DNA from: Campylobacteraceae bacterium
GTDB lineage: Bacteria; Campylobacterota; Campylobacteria; Campylobacterales; Sulfurospirillaceae
Length of the DNA: 5,991 nucleotides
Reading direction: 5' to 3'
Assembly: GCA_027013265.1 (NCBI GenBank)
Contig: JALUXQ010000222.1
Coordinates: 1 to 5,991, forward strand
The first letter of the stretch is position 1. Every line of letters begins with the position of its first letter. A program made the translations under genes and the position numbers. The notes under the pieces are model-generated. The model was not told the origin of the DNA. It saw only the letters and a program-made list of their open reading frames with translations, and did no database searches. This document shows, piece by piece, positions 1 through 5,991 of the stretch.

Positions 1-576
1 CTTCTTATCTAGCTTAAATCCTGGTATCCCATATGTTAAAAGCCCACCAGCTCTATTTTCTCTCTCATACATATCCACTTTTATGCCACTTCTTAGAAGA
101 TATGTGGCAGCTGCGATTCCAGCTGGCCCACTTCCTATGATAGCCACTTTCTTATCTGTTGTAACTCCTGGAAAGAGTGGCTTAAGACCTTTTTTAAAGC
201 CCTCTTCTGAGATAAAAGTCTCTATATTGCCTATCGTTATCGCACCGTGTCCATCATTAAGAGTACAGTCACCCTCACAAAGTTTTTCCTGAGGACAGAT
301 TCTTCCTGTTATCTCAGGAAATGGATTTGACTCATTTGAAAGGTTAAAAGAGAGCTCCAAATCCATCTTTGCAGTTGATTTTAGCCAATAAGGGATATAG
401 TTATGCAAAGGGCATTTGTTGTGACAATACGGATCCCCACACTGCACACATCTGCTAGCCTGCGTTGTCGCATCTTCCTTTCCCAAAAGCTCATATATCT
501 CTTTAAAATCACCTACTCTATCACTACTTTCTCTCTGTTTTGCACTTATTCTCTCTAAATTAATAAACTCTTGCAT
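1..576 (-). CDS. gltD: Glutamate synthase small subunit GltD, N-terminal 192 codons (truncated by window edge)
   Basis: This is the beta subunit of NADPH-dependent glutamate synthase. It oxidises NADPH at FAD and passes electrons through Fe-S clusters to the FMN of GltB, in the cytoplasm. Reading from ATG at 576, the frame stays open for exactly 192 codons to the window edge, about 40% of the usual 450-480 residues. An N-terminal Cys-rich helical domain carries C43-x2-C46-x4-C51-x3-C55-P and a second set at C94, C100 and C104, the pattern that binds two [4Fe-4S] clusters in this family and in related dihydropyrimidine dehydrogenase-type reductases. A Rossmann FAD site follows: VAIIGSGPAG with G148, G150 and G153, an acidic residue E171 at the end of the second strand, then the conserved GGLLTYGIP (residues 177-185). 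The NADPH-binding half lies outside the window. It follows gltB by 7 bases, so the two are surely co-transcribed. Family assignment is very secure; the only close alternative, a related Fe-S flavoprotein reductase, is made unlikely by the gltB neighbour. Confidence 0.97.
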   Translation of the reverse strand, partial: MQEFINLERISAKQRESSDRVGDFKEIYELLGKEDATTQASRCVQCGDPYCHNKCPLHNYIPYWLKSTAKMDLELSFNLSNESNPFPEITGRICPQEKLCEGDCTLNDGHGAITIGNIETFISEEGFKKGLKPLFPGVTTDKKVAIIGSGPAGIAAATYLLRSGIKVDMYERENRAGGLLTYGIPGFKLDKK

Positions 577-583
577 GTTAGTT

Positions 584-3500
584 TTAATCTCCCTCATCTG
601 GATTTAATGGAATTTTTGTCATGTCTTTTGGCATGACCATCCAAAAATCTCTTACATTGTGTCTAAAATCTTCTACTATATGTCTAGCTTTTATACTATC
701 GGTCTCATTTATATGTGTTTGCAAAAGCCTCTTCAAGAAGTGCTTTGCTTCATCCATTTCATCGATATCAACACGGACTGCGATGACAAGCTCTTGATTT
801 AATTTATCTATAAAGTCTCTGCTTTCATCATAAACAAATGCTATGCCACCTGTCATACCTGCACCAAAATTGACACCAGTGTTTCCCAAAATCGCAACTA
901 TTCCGCCTGTCATATATTCGCAAGTGTGATCTCCTGTACCCTCAACCACTACTGTCGCTCCTGAGTTTCTCACGCAAAATCTCTCGCCTACAACACCTGC
1001 AATAAAAAGCTTACCACCTGTGGCGCCATATAAGCAGGTATTTCCTGCACATGCATAGTTTTCCTTTTGATTTTTTGGCGTGATTACTATCTTGCCACCA
1101 TTCATCCCTTTTCCAACATAGTCATTTGCCGAGCCTTTTAAATTCAGCGTTATACCCTCAGTTAAAAAAGCTCCTAATGACTGACCTGCAACTCCATTTA
1201 ATTTAAACACGATGCTATCTTCTTTTAGACCTTTGTTACCATAATACTTGGCAACTTCTCCGCTTATTAGAGTACCGAAGCTTCGGTTTGTATTTCTAAT
1301 TTTTTTATGGATTACTATATTTTGTTCTGGATTTTCTATCACTTGTCTGACTTCACTTAGGGCATTTTTTTCAAACTCATTTGTATCATATGGAGTATTT
1401 GGAAGTTTTGCATGTGTATCTGCACCCTCTATTCGCATAAGTATCGATGAAAAATCAAATTTCTTCGCAAAATCATCATCAATGACGCTCAAAAGGTCAC
1501 TTCTGCCTACTATCTCCTCTATACTTTTGTATCCTAGTTTTGCTAGTATCTCTCTTATATCTTCTGCCATAAAGGTAAAAAAGTTTACAAGCTTATCAAC
1601 ATTTCCTATGAAAAATTCTCTTAGTTTTTTATCTTGTGTGGCAATTCCGACCGAACATCTGTTTAGATGGCAAATTCTTAAAATCTTACATCCAAGCATC
1701 GTTAACGCCAAAGTTCCAAAAGCATAACTCTCTGCTCCTAGCATCGCAGCTTTTACGATATCAAGTCCAGTTTTTAGACCACCATCTGTCTGCAAATGCA
1801 CTTTACTTCTCAAGTCATTTGCCTTTAAGGCATTGTGTGCCTCACTAAGACCAAGCTCCCATGGATTTCCTGCAAATTTTATAGAACTAAGAGGCGCTGC
1901 CCCTGTTCCACCATCTCCACCTGAAATGATGATCTTATCTGCATATGCTTTAGCAACACCTGTGGCAATCGTTCCTACTCCAGCAGTCGAAACAAGCTTC
2001 ACAGTGATAGTAGCGTCTGGATTTATCTGCTTTAAGTCAAATATAAGCTGGGCTAAATCCTCTATAGAGTATATATCATGATGAGGAGGGGGAGATATCA
2101 GTGTAACCCCAGGAATTGTATATCTCAAGCTCGCAATCAATGGAGAAACTTTATGCCCAGGTAGCTGTCCACCCTCGCCTGGTTTTGCTCCTTGAGCTAC
2201 TTTAATCTGTATTTCAGTTGCACTTCTTAGATACTCTGGTGTTACTCCAAAACGCCCAGATGCTATCTGTTTTATCTTTGATATTTTGTTCGTTTTGAGC
2301 CGTTCTGTTGACTCCCCGCCTTCACCGCAGTTTGACATACCGCCTATTTGATTCATAGCCTCCGCCATTGCTTCGTGTGCTTCAGGAGAGATAGAGCCTA
2401 GACTCATAGCAGCCGTATTAAATCTCTTAAATATCTCTTCTATCGGCTCTACTTCATCTAAATTTATCGGCTCTTTATCGGATTTGAATTCAAAAAAGTC
2501 TCGTATTGCTTTTTTATCCCTACTATTGACTGCATTGGCAAAAGCATCATAATCTTCCCGTTTTCCACTATCGGCAAGTTTATGGACAGCATGTACTACA
2601 GTTGGATTAAAGGCGTGATACTCCTGTCCATCTAAGTATTTATAAAAACCTCCTATCTCTAGCGGGAACAATCTTTTGCTCAAATTGATTTCATATGCCT
2701 CTTTATGGTTGAAATTTATCTTTTTTTCTATGTCATCATATCCAAGACCTGGCAAGAGAGTATGTACACCATTGAAGCAGTCTTTAGTTATCTCGCAAGA
2801 GAGTCCGATGGTATCAAAAAGAGATGAGTTTTTATATGATGATATCGTAGAGATTCCCATCTTTGATATTATCTTTAGTAAACCTTGATTTAGGGCATGA
2901 TTTATATTTTTAAGTCTTGATTTGATTTCATACTTACTTAACTCCTCTTTCTTTGCCTCTTGTAAAACTGTGGAGTAGAGAAGATAAGGATATATAGCAC
3001 TTGCTCCAAATCCTATCATACAAGCACACGAGTGAGAATCCAAAGCTTCACCAGAAATCGCAACTATACTCACCTGATCTCTTAAATTATTTTCCAACAA
3101 AGCTTCATGAATCTTCCCTATACACATAAGCATTGGCATTGGCTTATTTACACCATCCATTCCTGTGTCATCAAGATATATCATTGTTAAATTTTCATCT
3201 CTTACAGCTTCTAGCACATCGTATGCCAAATCTTCCAAACTGCCTTTTAGATTATCCTCAAAAAGAGTAGAAAAGACTTTTCCTTTATAGGCATCTTTAT
3301 ATCTAGGTTTACTCTTGTCTCCAAATGACTGCAAAACCTCTATCTTCTCATGCATTAAAATAGGTGAAATTGTTTTGATTCTTGTGGAGTGGCTAGGCTC
3401 CTCTTTTAAGATATTGCCAAGTCTTCCAAAGCCTGTATTTAGACTCATGACTATCTTTTCACGGATAGGGTCTATCGGTGGATTTGTCACTTGTGCAAAT

Positions 3501-5017
3501 TTTTGTTTAAAAAAATCACTAAAATTTCTCTGCCTGTTGCTAAAAGCTGCCAAAGGAGTATCATCACCCATAGAGCCGACTCCCTCTTTGCCATCTTTTA
3601 CCATAGGCTTCAAAACCATATCTTTAAACTCTTGTGTTATATTGAAAAATCTCTGCTCCATGATAAGATCTTCCCTCTCATAATCACTCATATCTTCAAA
3701 TGGCATCTCAACAAACTCTTGCAGATATATCAAGTTCTCATTCAACCAAGAACCATAAGGTTTTGAGGATTTGATATAGTTATCTATATCTTTGCTTTTT
3801 AAAATTTTGCTGTACTTTAGATCCAATCCTATCATCTGTCCACTCTGGAGTCTTCCTTGCTCTAAGATATCATCTTCATCGATATCTAGCACTCCATATT
3901 CACTCGATATGACAATTCTCTCATCTTTTGTTATCACATATTTTGCAGGTCTTAGTCCATTTCTATCTAAAACACAGGCTATATATCTGCCATTTGTTAG
4001 TGAAACTGCAGCTGGTCCATCCCAAGGCTCGAAGCTTATACTCGAATACTCATAAAAAGATCTAAGTTCACTATCTATATATGGAGCATTTTGCCAAGGC
4101 ATAGGTATCAGACATCTTATGGTTTTGAAAAAATCATATCCGTTTGCAATCATGAACTCAAACATATTGTCCAAGCTAGCACTATCGCTTACATCGTTGC
4201 TTGTGATTGGAAAGAGCTTTTGCAACTCTTTTTTTGAGAATACTTCACTTTTTAGTGTCCCGTATCTTGATTGTATCGCTACTCTATTTGCTGAAATGGA
4301 GTTTATCTCTCCATTGTGTGCTAAAGTTCTAAAAGGTTGTGCCAATTTCCATTTTGGAAGAGTATTTGTCGAAAATCTTTGGTGAAAAAGGGCAAATTTT
4401 GTCTTAAAATCTTCATCATTTAAATCAAGATAAAAAGATTTGATATATGTGGGCATTATCAAACCCTTATAAGAGACGGTTGTGCTTGAAAATGATGCGA
4501 TATAAAAATCCTCATCTCTCTTTAGCTCATTTTCTGTCTCTTTTCTACTTAGATACAACAATGCTTCAAATCTCTTAGTTGCCATCAAAGATGCGGGTGT
4601 TACGAAGATTTGTACGATTTGTGGCAATAAATCTAAAGCCTGTTGTCCAAGCGCATCTGTATTTATAGGTACATCTCTATATAACACAACTTTGAGGTCA
4701 TTTTTCTCACAAATATTTGAAAAAGTCTCTTTTTGTTTATCATTTTGCAAAAACACCATCGCTACGGCAAACTGTTTTGGCAAATCAACACCTAGTTTTT
4801 TTGCCTCTTTTTTCATAAAATCTATCGGCAAAGAGAACAGAAGCCCACTTCCATCTCCACTTTTGCCATCAGCCGCTATCGCACCTCTGTGCATCATGCG
4901 TTCAAGTGCTTTTATAGCATCTGTTGTATTTTTATAAGTCGGGATATTGTTTATATTTGCAAGAAGTCCAAAACCACAATTATCTTTAAAGCTAGTTATG
5001 AGATCCAAGATAGCCAC
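584..5017 (-). CDS. gltB: Glutamate synthase large subunit GltB (complete)
   Basis: GltB makes two glutamates from glutamine and 2-oxoglutarate using electrons from GltD. The 1477-residue length is normal for bacterial GltB. Domains in order: a class II glutamine amidotransferase domain (about 14-430) with the N-terminal nucleophile C14 (NCGFG), R44 in MHRGA and N235-G236 in AHNGE; a central domain (about 450-770); the FMN/2-oxoglutarate barrel (about 800-1220), with GEGGE near 900, PPPHHDIYS, and GGDGGTGA near 1030; and a C-terminal beta-helix domain (about 1250-1440) rich in glycine repeats such as NDYVGKGMNGG. The [3Fe-4S] ligands are C1110, C1116 and C1121, spaced C-x5-C-x4-C as in the family. 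Cys14 must become the N-terminus, so a propeptide of 13 residues (10 if TTG is used) is removed autocatalytically. The start shown is GTG; an in-frame TGA at 5065-5063 limits upstream extension and no ATG is available before Cys14. A TTG at 5008 has a better Shine-Dalgarno sequence. No frameshift or missing key residue was seen. Confidence 0.98.
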   Translation of the reverse strand: MAILDLITSFKDNCGFGLLANINNIPTYKNTTDAIKALERMMHRGAIAADGKSGDGSGLLFSLPIDFMKKEAKKLGVDLPKQFAVAMVFLQNDKQKETFSNICEKNDLKVVLYRDVPINTDALGQQALDLLPQIVQIFVTPASLMATKRFEALLYLSRKETENELKRDEDFYIASFSSTTVSYKGLIMPTYIKSFYLDLNDEDFKTKFALFHQRFSTNTLPKWKLAQPFRTLAHNGEINSISANRVAIQSRYGTLKSEVFSKKELQKLFPITSNDVSDSASLDNMFEFMIANGYDFFKTIRCLIPMPWQNAPYIDSELRSFYEYSSISFEPWDGPAAVSLTNGRYIACVLDRNGLRPAKYVITKDERIVISSEYGVLDIDEDDILEQGRLQSGQMIGLDLKYSKILKSKDIDNYIKSSKPYGSWLNENLIYLQEFVEMPFEDMSDYEREDLIMEQRFFNITQEFKDMVLKPMVKDGKEGVGSMGDDTPLAAFSNRQRNFSDFFKQKFAQVTNPPIDPIREKIVMSLNTGFGRLGNILKEEPSHSTRIKTISPILMHEKIEVLQSFGDKSKPRYKDAYKGKVFSTLFEDNLKGSLEDLAYDVLEAVRDENLTMIYLDDTGMDGVNKPMPMLMCIGKIHEALLENNLRDQVSIVAISGEALDSHSCACMIGFGASAIYPYLLYSTVLQEAKKEELSKYEIKSRLKNINHALNQGLLKIISKMGISTISSYKNSSLFDTIGLSCEITKDCFNGVHTLLPGLGYDDIEKKINFNHKEAYEINLSKRLFPLEIGGFYKYLDGQEYHAFNPTVVHAVHKLADSGKREDYDAFANAVNSRDKKAIRDFFEFKSDKEPINLDEVEPIEEIFKRFNTAAMSLGSISPEAHEAMAEAMNQIGGMSNCGEGGESTERLKTNKISKIKQIASGRFGVTPEYLRSATEIQIKVAQGAKPGEGGQLPGHKVSPLIASLRYTIPGVTLISPPPHHDIYSIEDLAQLIFDLKQINPDATITVKLVSTAGVGTIATGVAKAYADKIIISGGDGGTGAAPLSSIKFAGNPWELGLSEAHNALKANDLRSKVHLQTDGGLKTGLDIVKAAMLGAESYAFGTLALTMLGCKILRICHLNRCSVGIATQDKKLREFFIGNVDKLVNFFTFMAEDIREILAKLGYKSIEEIVGRSDLLSVIDDDFAKKFDFSSILMRIEGADTHAKLPNTPYDTNEFEKNALSEVRQVIENPEQNIVIHKKIRNTNRSFGTLISGEVAKYYGNKGLKEDSIVFKLNGVAGQSLGAFLTEGITLNLKGSANDYVGKGMNGGKIVITPKNQKENYACAGNTCLYGATGGKLFIAGVVGERFCVRNSGATVVVEGTGDHTCEYMTGGIVAILGNTGVNFGAGMTGGIAFVYDESRDFIDKLNQELVIAVRVDIDEMDEAKHFLKRLLQTHINETDSIKARHIVEDFRHNVRDFWMVMPKDMTKIPLNPDEGD
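589..595 (-). promoter_or_regulatory. Probable ribosome binding site of gltD inside the end of gltB
   Basis: Read on the minus strand, the purine run GAGGGAG lies within the last sense codons of gltB (Glu-Gly-Asp), followed by the gltB TAA and then the gltD ATG. The spacer to the ATG is about 12 bases, longer than optimal, which fits translation of gltD being coupled to termination on gltB. Coupling is inferred from the 7-base gap; the motif itself is visible. Confidence 0.55.
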
Positions 5018-5020
5018 CTT
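5014..5020 (-). promoter_or_regulatory. Shine-Dalgarno-like AAGGTGG overlapping the GTG start of gltB
   Basis: On the minus strand AAGGTGG matches the anti-Shine-Dalgarno complement AAGGAGG at six of seven positions. It overlaps the GTG chosen as the gltB start (5017-5015), so it cannot serve that codon. It is 5 bases upstream of an in-frame TTG (5008-5006, codon 4), an ideal spacing. It therefore favours the TTG as the true start and a mature propeptide of only 10 residues. The match and spacing are seen; the function is inferred. Confidence 0.5.
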
Positions 5021-5048
5021 ACTGTTATATTTTTTGTTAAGAGTGATG

Positions 5049-5054
5049 AATATA
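5049..5054 (-). promoter_or_regulatory. Possible -10 element (TATATT) for gltBD
   Basis: On the minus strand, TATATT lies 31 bases upstream of the GTG and is preceded by TTG, weakly resembling an extended -10. There is no TTGACA-like -35 at the usual distance, but Campylobacterota housekeeping promoters commonly lack one and rely on AT-rich periodic upstream sequence, which is present. Transcription would begin near 5042 and give a short leader of about 25 bases. In such AT-rich DNA, matches of this kind occur easily, so this is only a candidate and competes with the TATAAT farther upstream. Confidence 0.3.
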
Positions 5055-5135
5055 CAATAAAATCACTTAAGATATGATAAATGAGTAAAAATAGGCAGTA
5101 TATTATCTCTCTTTATCTTATTTATTCTTAAGTAT

Positions 5136-5165
5136 TCATAAAAATATGGACTATCCTCATAAAAA
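5136..5165. repeat. Two direct copies of TCATAAAAA, 21 bp apart
   Basis: TCATAAAAA occurs at 5136-5144 and again at 5157-5165, so the copies are offset by 21 bp, about two turns of the helix, and lie just upstream of the recO-side -10. They could be a binding site for a regulator or simply phased A-tracts that bend promoter DNA. A 9-base repeat made mostly of A/T in 180 AT-rich bases can also arise by chance. Confidence 0.3.
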
Positions 5166-5184
5166 GTTTTTATAACTATTTTTT

Positions 5185-5196
5185 AGATATTATACT
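5185..5196. promoter_or_regulatory. Overlapping divergent -10 elements between gltB and recO
   Basis: The stretch AGATATTATACT reads as AGTATAATATCT on the other strand. On the minus strand it holds a perfect TATAAT (5194-5189) with a G directly before it, pointing toward gltB. On the plus strand it holds TATTAT (5188-5193) and TATACT (5191-5196), pointing toward recO. T-rich runs at 5167-5171 and 5179-5184 precede the plus-strand element, as in Campylobacterota promoters lacking a -35. From the plus-strand elements, transcription would begin at about 5200-5203, at or next to the recO ATG. From the minus-strand element, gltB would have a leader of about 165 bases. The matches are visible; promoter activity in either direction is inferred. 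Confidence 0.45.
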
Positions 5197-5199
5197 AAT

Positions 5200-5817
5200 A
5201 TGCAAGGATACATAACGAACATAAACAAAGCGAGAGATGAAGATTTAATCATCACAATTTTGACACCACGCAAACAGTACACAACATATAGATTTTATGG
5301 TGCAAGGCATTCAACTATCAATCTAGGGTATAAGATAGACTTTGAACTTCAGCACTCATTTAAGTCAAAGATTCCTCAGCTAAGGAGCGTACTGCATTTG
5401 GCAAAGAGGTGGAATATAGATCGAATTCGCATGTACATATGGCAACAATTTGTTAAATTTTTCTACAAACACTTAAAAGATATAGAAAACATAGAGGAGT
5501 TTTATTTCAAGCTTCTCGAGGAGTCTTTTGAAAAGTGGGGCGAGCAAAATCCAAAGCGAATTGCAATCGAATGCTATATAAAATTGCTGGAGTTTGAAGG
5601 GCGTCTGCATAGTGATTTTATCTGTTTTGAGTGTGAAAAAAAGATAGAGAAAGATATCTCTTTACTGCGAGCTTTTTTGCCAGCTCACAAGGAGTGCATA
5701 TATACAGATAGCTATAAATTAGCACATGTAAAAGAGTTGTTTAAAAACAAAACTACACTTTTTTTTGATGATAAAGAGATAGAGCGTTTATGGCAAATCT
5801 TATGTGAGGGATTTTAG
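5200..5817 (+). CDS. recO: RecO-family recombination mediator, short Campylobacterota type
   Basis: RecO helps load RecA onto single-stranded DNA coated by SSB, together with RecR, in gap repair and RecF-type recombination in the cytoplasm. The 205-residue product begins MQGYI, followed by DEDLIITILTP and YRFYGARHS, which match my recollection of RecO proteins of Helicobacter and Campylobacter; residues 1-70 would form the OB-fold. The middle (about 75-135) is predicted to be helical, with NPKRIAIECYIKLLEFEGRL near 117-136. It is shorter than E. coli RecO (242 residues). C142-x2-C145 and H163-x2-C166 form a plausible zinc site where zinc-binding RecO proteins such as that of Deinococcus carry cysteines. 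The ATG is chosen because MQGYI is the conserved family start. No Shine-Dalgarno sequence is visible upstream, where the sequence is TATTATACTAAT. The gene is divergent from gltBD and 71 bases before the next gene. Assignment rests on remembered family resemblance, not a search. Confidence 0.88.
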   Translation: MQGYITNINKARDEDLIITILTPRKQYTTYRFYGARHSTINLGYKIDFELQHSFKSKIPQLRSVLHLAKRWNIDRIRMYIWQQFVKFFYKHLKDIENIEEFYFKLLEESFEKWGEQNPKRIAIECYIKLLEFEGRLHSDFICFECEKKIEKDISLLRAFLPAHKECIYTDSYKLAHVKELFKNKTTLFFDDKEIERLWQILCEGF

Positions 5818-5839
5818 ACAGATTTGAATATATTTTGGA

Positions 5840-5845
5840 TATAAT
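5840..5845 (+). promoter_or_regulatory. Probable -10 (TATAAT) for the gene starting at 5889
   Basis: A perfect TATAAT follows GGA, giving G-n-TATAAT, in the 71-base gap after recO. TAGACA at 5815-5820, overlapping the recO stop codon, differs from TTGACA by one base, but the 19-base spacing is slightly long. Transcription would start around 5852, leaving a leader of about 37 bases. This suggests the downstream gene has its own promoter even though it lies on the same strand as recO. No hairpin terminator separates them, so read-through is also possible. Confidence 0.5.
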
Positions 5846-5877
5846 AATTTTAATAGAATATTTATATGATAGTTCCC

Positions 5878-5882
5878 AGAGG
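5878..5882 (+). promoter_or_regulatory. Ribosome binding site AGAGG for the gene at 5889
   Basis: AGAGG lies 6 bases before the ATG at 5889, a good Shine-Dalgarno position. It supports that start over other in-frame possibilities and contrasts with recO, which has none. Confidence 0.6.
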
Positions 5883-5888
5883 TTGTTT

Positions 5889-5991
5889 ATGTTTAAATAT
5901 CTAATTATATGTGTCTGTATCGTATCATTTGCAAGTGAGCCTATCAGTCCAATTCCAAAAACAGTAGAGTACAACAAAGCAAAAGCTTTAC
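5889..5991 (+). CDS. N-terminus of an exported protein, probably a di-haem cytochrome c peroxidase (truncated by window edge)
   Basis: Only 34 codons are inside the window. The first 15 residues form a short Sec signal peptide: Lys3, then a hydrophobic core YLIICVCIVSF. Likely signal peptidase I cleavage is after Ala15 (SFA before SEP, with small residues at -3 and -1). The mature start, SEPISPIPKTVEYNKAKAL, has the proline-rich segment followed by a lysine-containing helix that precedes the LGKxLFFD motif in bacterial di-haem cytochrome c peroxidases (CcpA/MauG family). Such enzymes reduce hydrogen peroxide in the periplasm using cytochrome c electrons. No haem-binding CxxCH falls inside the window, so the family is inferred from a short N-terminus only; another periplasmic c-type cytochrome or an unrelated exported protein is possible. 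The ATG is supported by an AGAGG ribosome binding site, and a TATAAT lies 44 bases upstream. Confidence 0.6.
   Translation, partial: MFKYLIICVCIVSFASEPISPIPKTVEYNKAKAL

Noticed and set aside
83..292. 69-codon open frame on the plus strand
   Set aside because: Antisense to the Fe-S and FAD region of gltD, where the minus-strand reading shows all expected motifs.
1248..1727. 159-codon open frame on the plus strand
   Set aside because: It lies wholly antisense to the conserved Fe-S/FMN and beta-helix parts of gltB; its serine/phenylalanine-rich translation has no recognisable domain and is a by-product of gltB codon use.
3315..3683. 122-codon open frame on the plus strand
   Set aside because: Antisense to an intact gltB with no ribosome binding site or domain; a shadow frame. 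The same holds for the other plus-strand frames between 1636 and 4937.
4889..5077. 62-codon plus-strand frame crossing the gltB start
   Set aside because: Mostly antisense to the GltB amidotransferase N-terminus, no recognisable protein, and no Shine-Dalgarno sequence.
5128..5160. 10-codon upstream reading frame (MRIVHIFMNT) in the putative gltB leader, minus strand
   Set aside because: No ribosome binding site, no run of glutamine or glutamate codons that would suggest attenuation, and no terminator hairpin after it.
5818..5888. Search for a recO terminator
   Set aside because: No GC-rich stem followed by a T run is visible; the gap is AT-rich and contains only the -10 and ribosome binding site of the next gene.
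5753..5977. 74-codon frame on the minus strand
   Set aside because: Overlaps the end of recO, the intergenic gap and the signal peptide of the next gene in antisense; no domain recognised.

Overview
This AT-rich window (low GC, strong preference for A/T in the third codon position) looks like a chromosomal segment of a member of the Campylobacterota (Epsilonproteobacteria). The short RecO-family protein beginning MQGYI, and the GltB N-terminus with DNCGFGLLA, resemble Sulfurimonas-, Campylobacter- and Helicobacter-type proteins as I remember them. The genus cannot be fixed from the sequence alone; a Sulfurimonas-like organism is my best guess.

Layout: on the minus strand, occupying most of the window (5017 down to 1), is a two-gene operon for NADPH-type glutamate synthase (GOGAT). 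gltB (large subunit, complete) is followed after 7 bases by gltD (small subunit, the first 192 codons only, running off the left edge). On the plus strand, a 182-base AT-rich region separates gltB from a divergent recO-type recombination mediator gene (5200-5817). After a further 71 bases comes the start of an exported protein (5889 to the right edge), whose N-terminus suggests a periplasmic di-haem cytochrome c peroxidase.

How they work together: GltB hydrolyses glutamine, channels the ammonia to its FMN site and makes glutamate from 2-oxoglutarate; GltD feeds NADPH electrons through FAD and Fe-S clusters. With glutamine synthetase (not in the window) they form the main ammonium assimilation route. 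recO (DNA repair) and the putative peroxidase (peroxide removal) have no evident functional link to gltBD beyond adjacency.

The region is ordinary core-genome sequence: I see no mobile element, CRISPR array, RNA gene or undescribed system. The points worth a second look are small: an ambiguous gltB start codon (GTG without a spaced Shine-Dalgarno versus TTG with a good one), back-to-back -10 elements in the gltB/recO intergenic region that would make the recO mRNA leaderless, and a possible zinc site in the short RecO.
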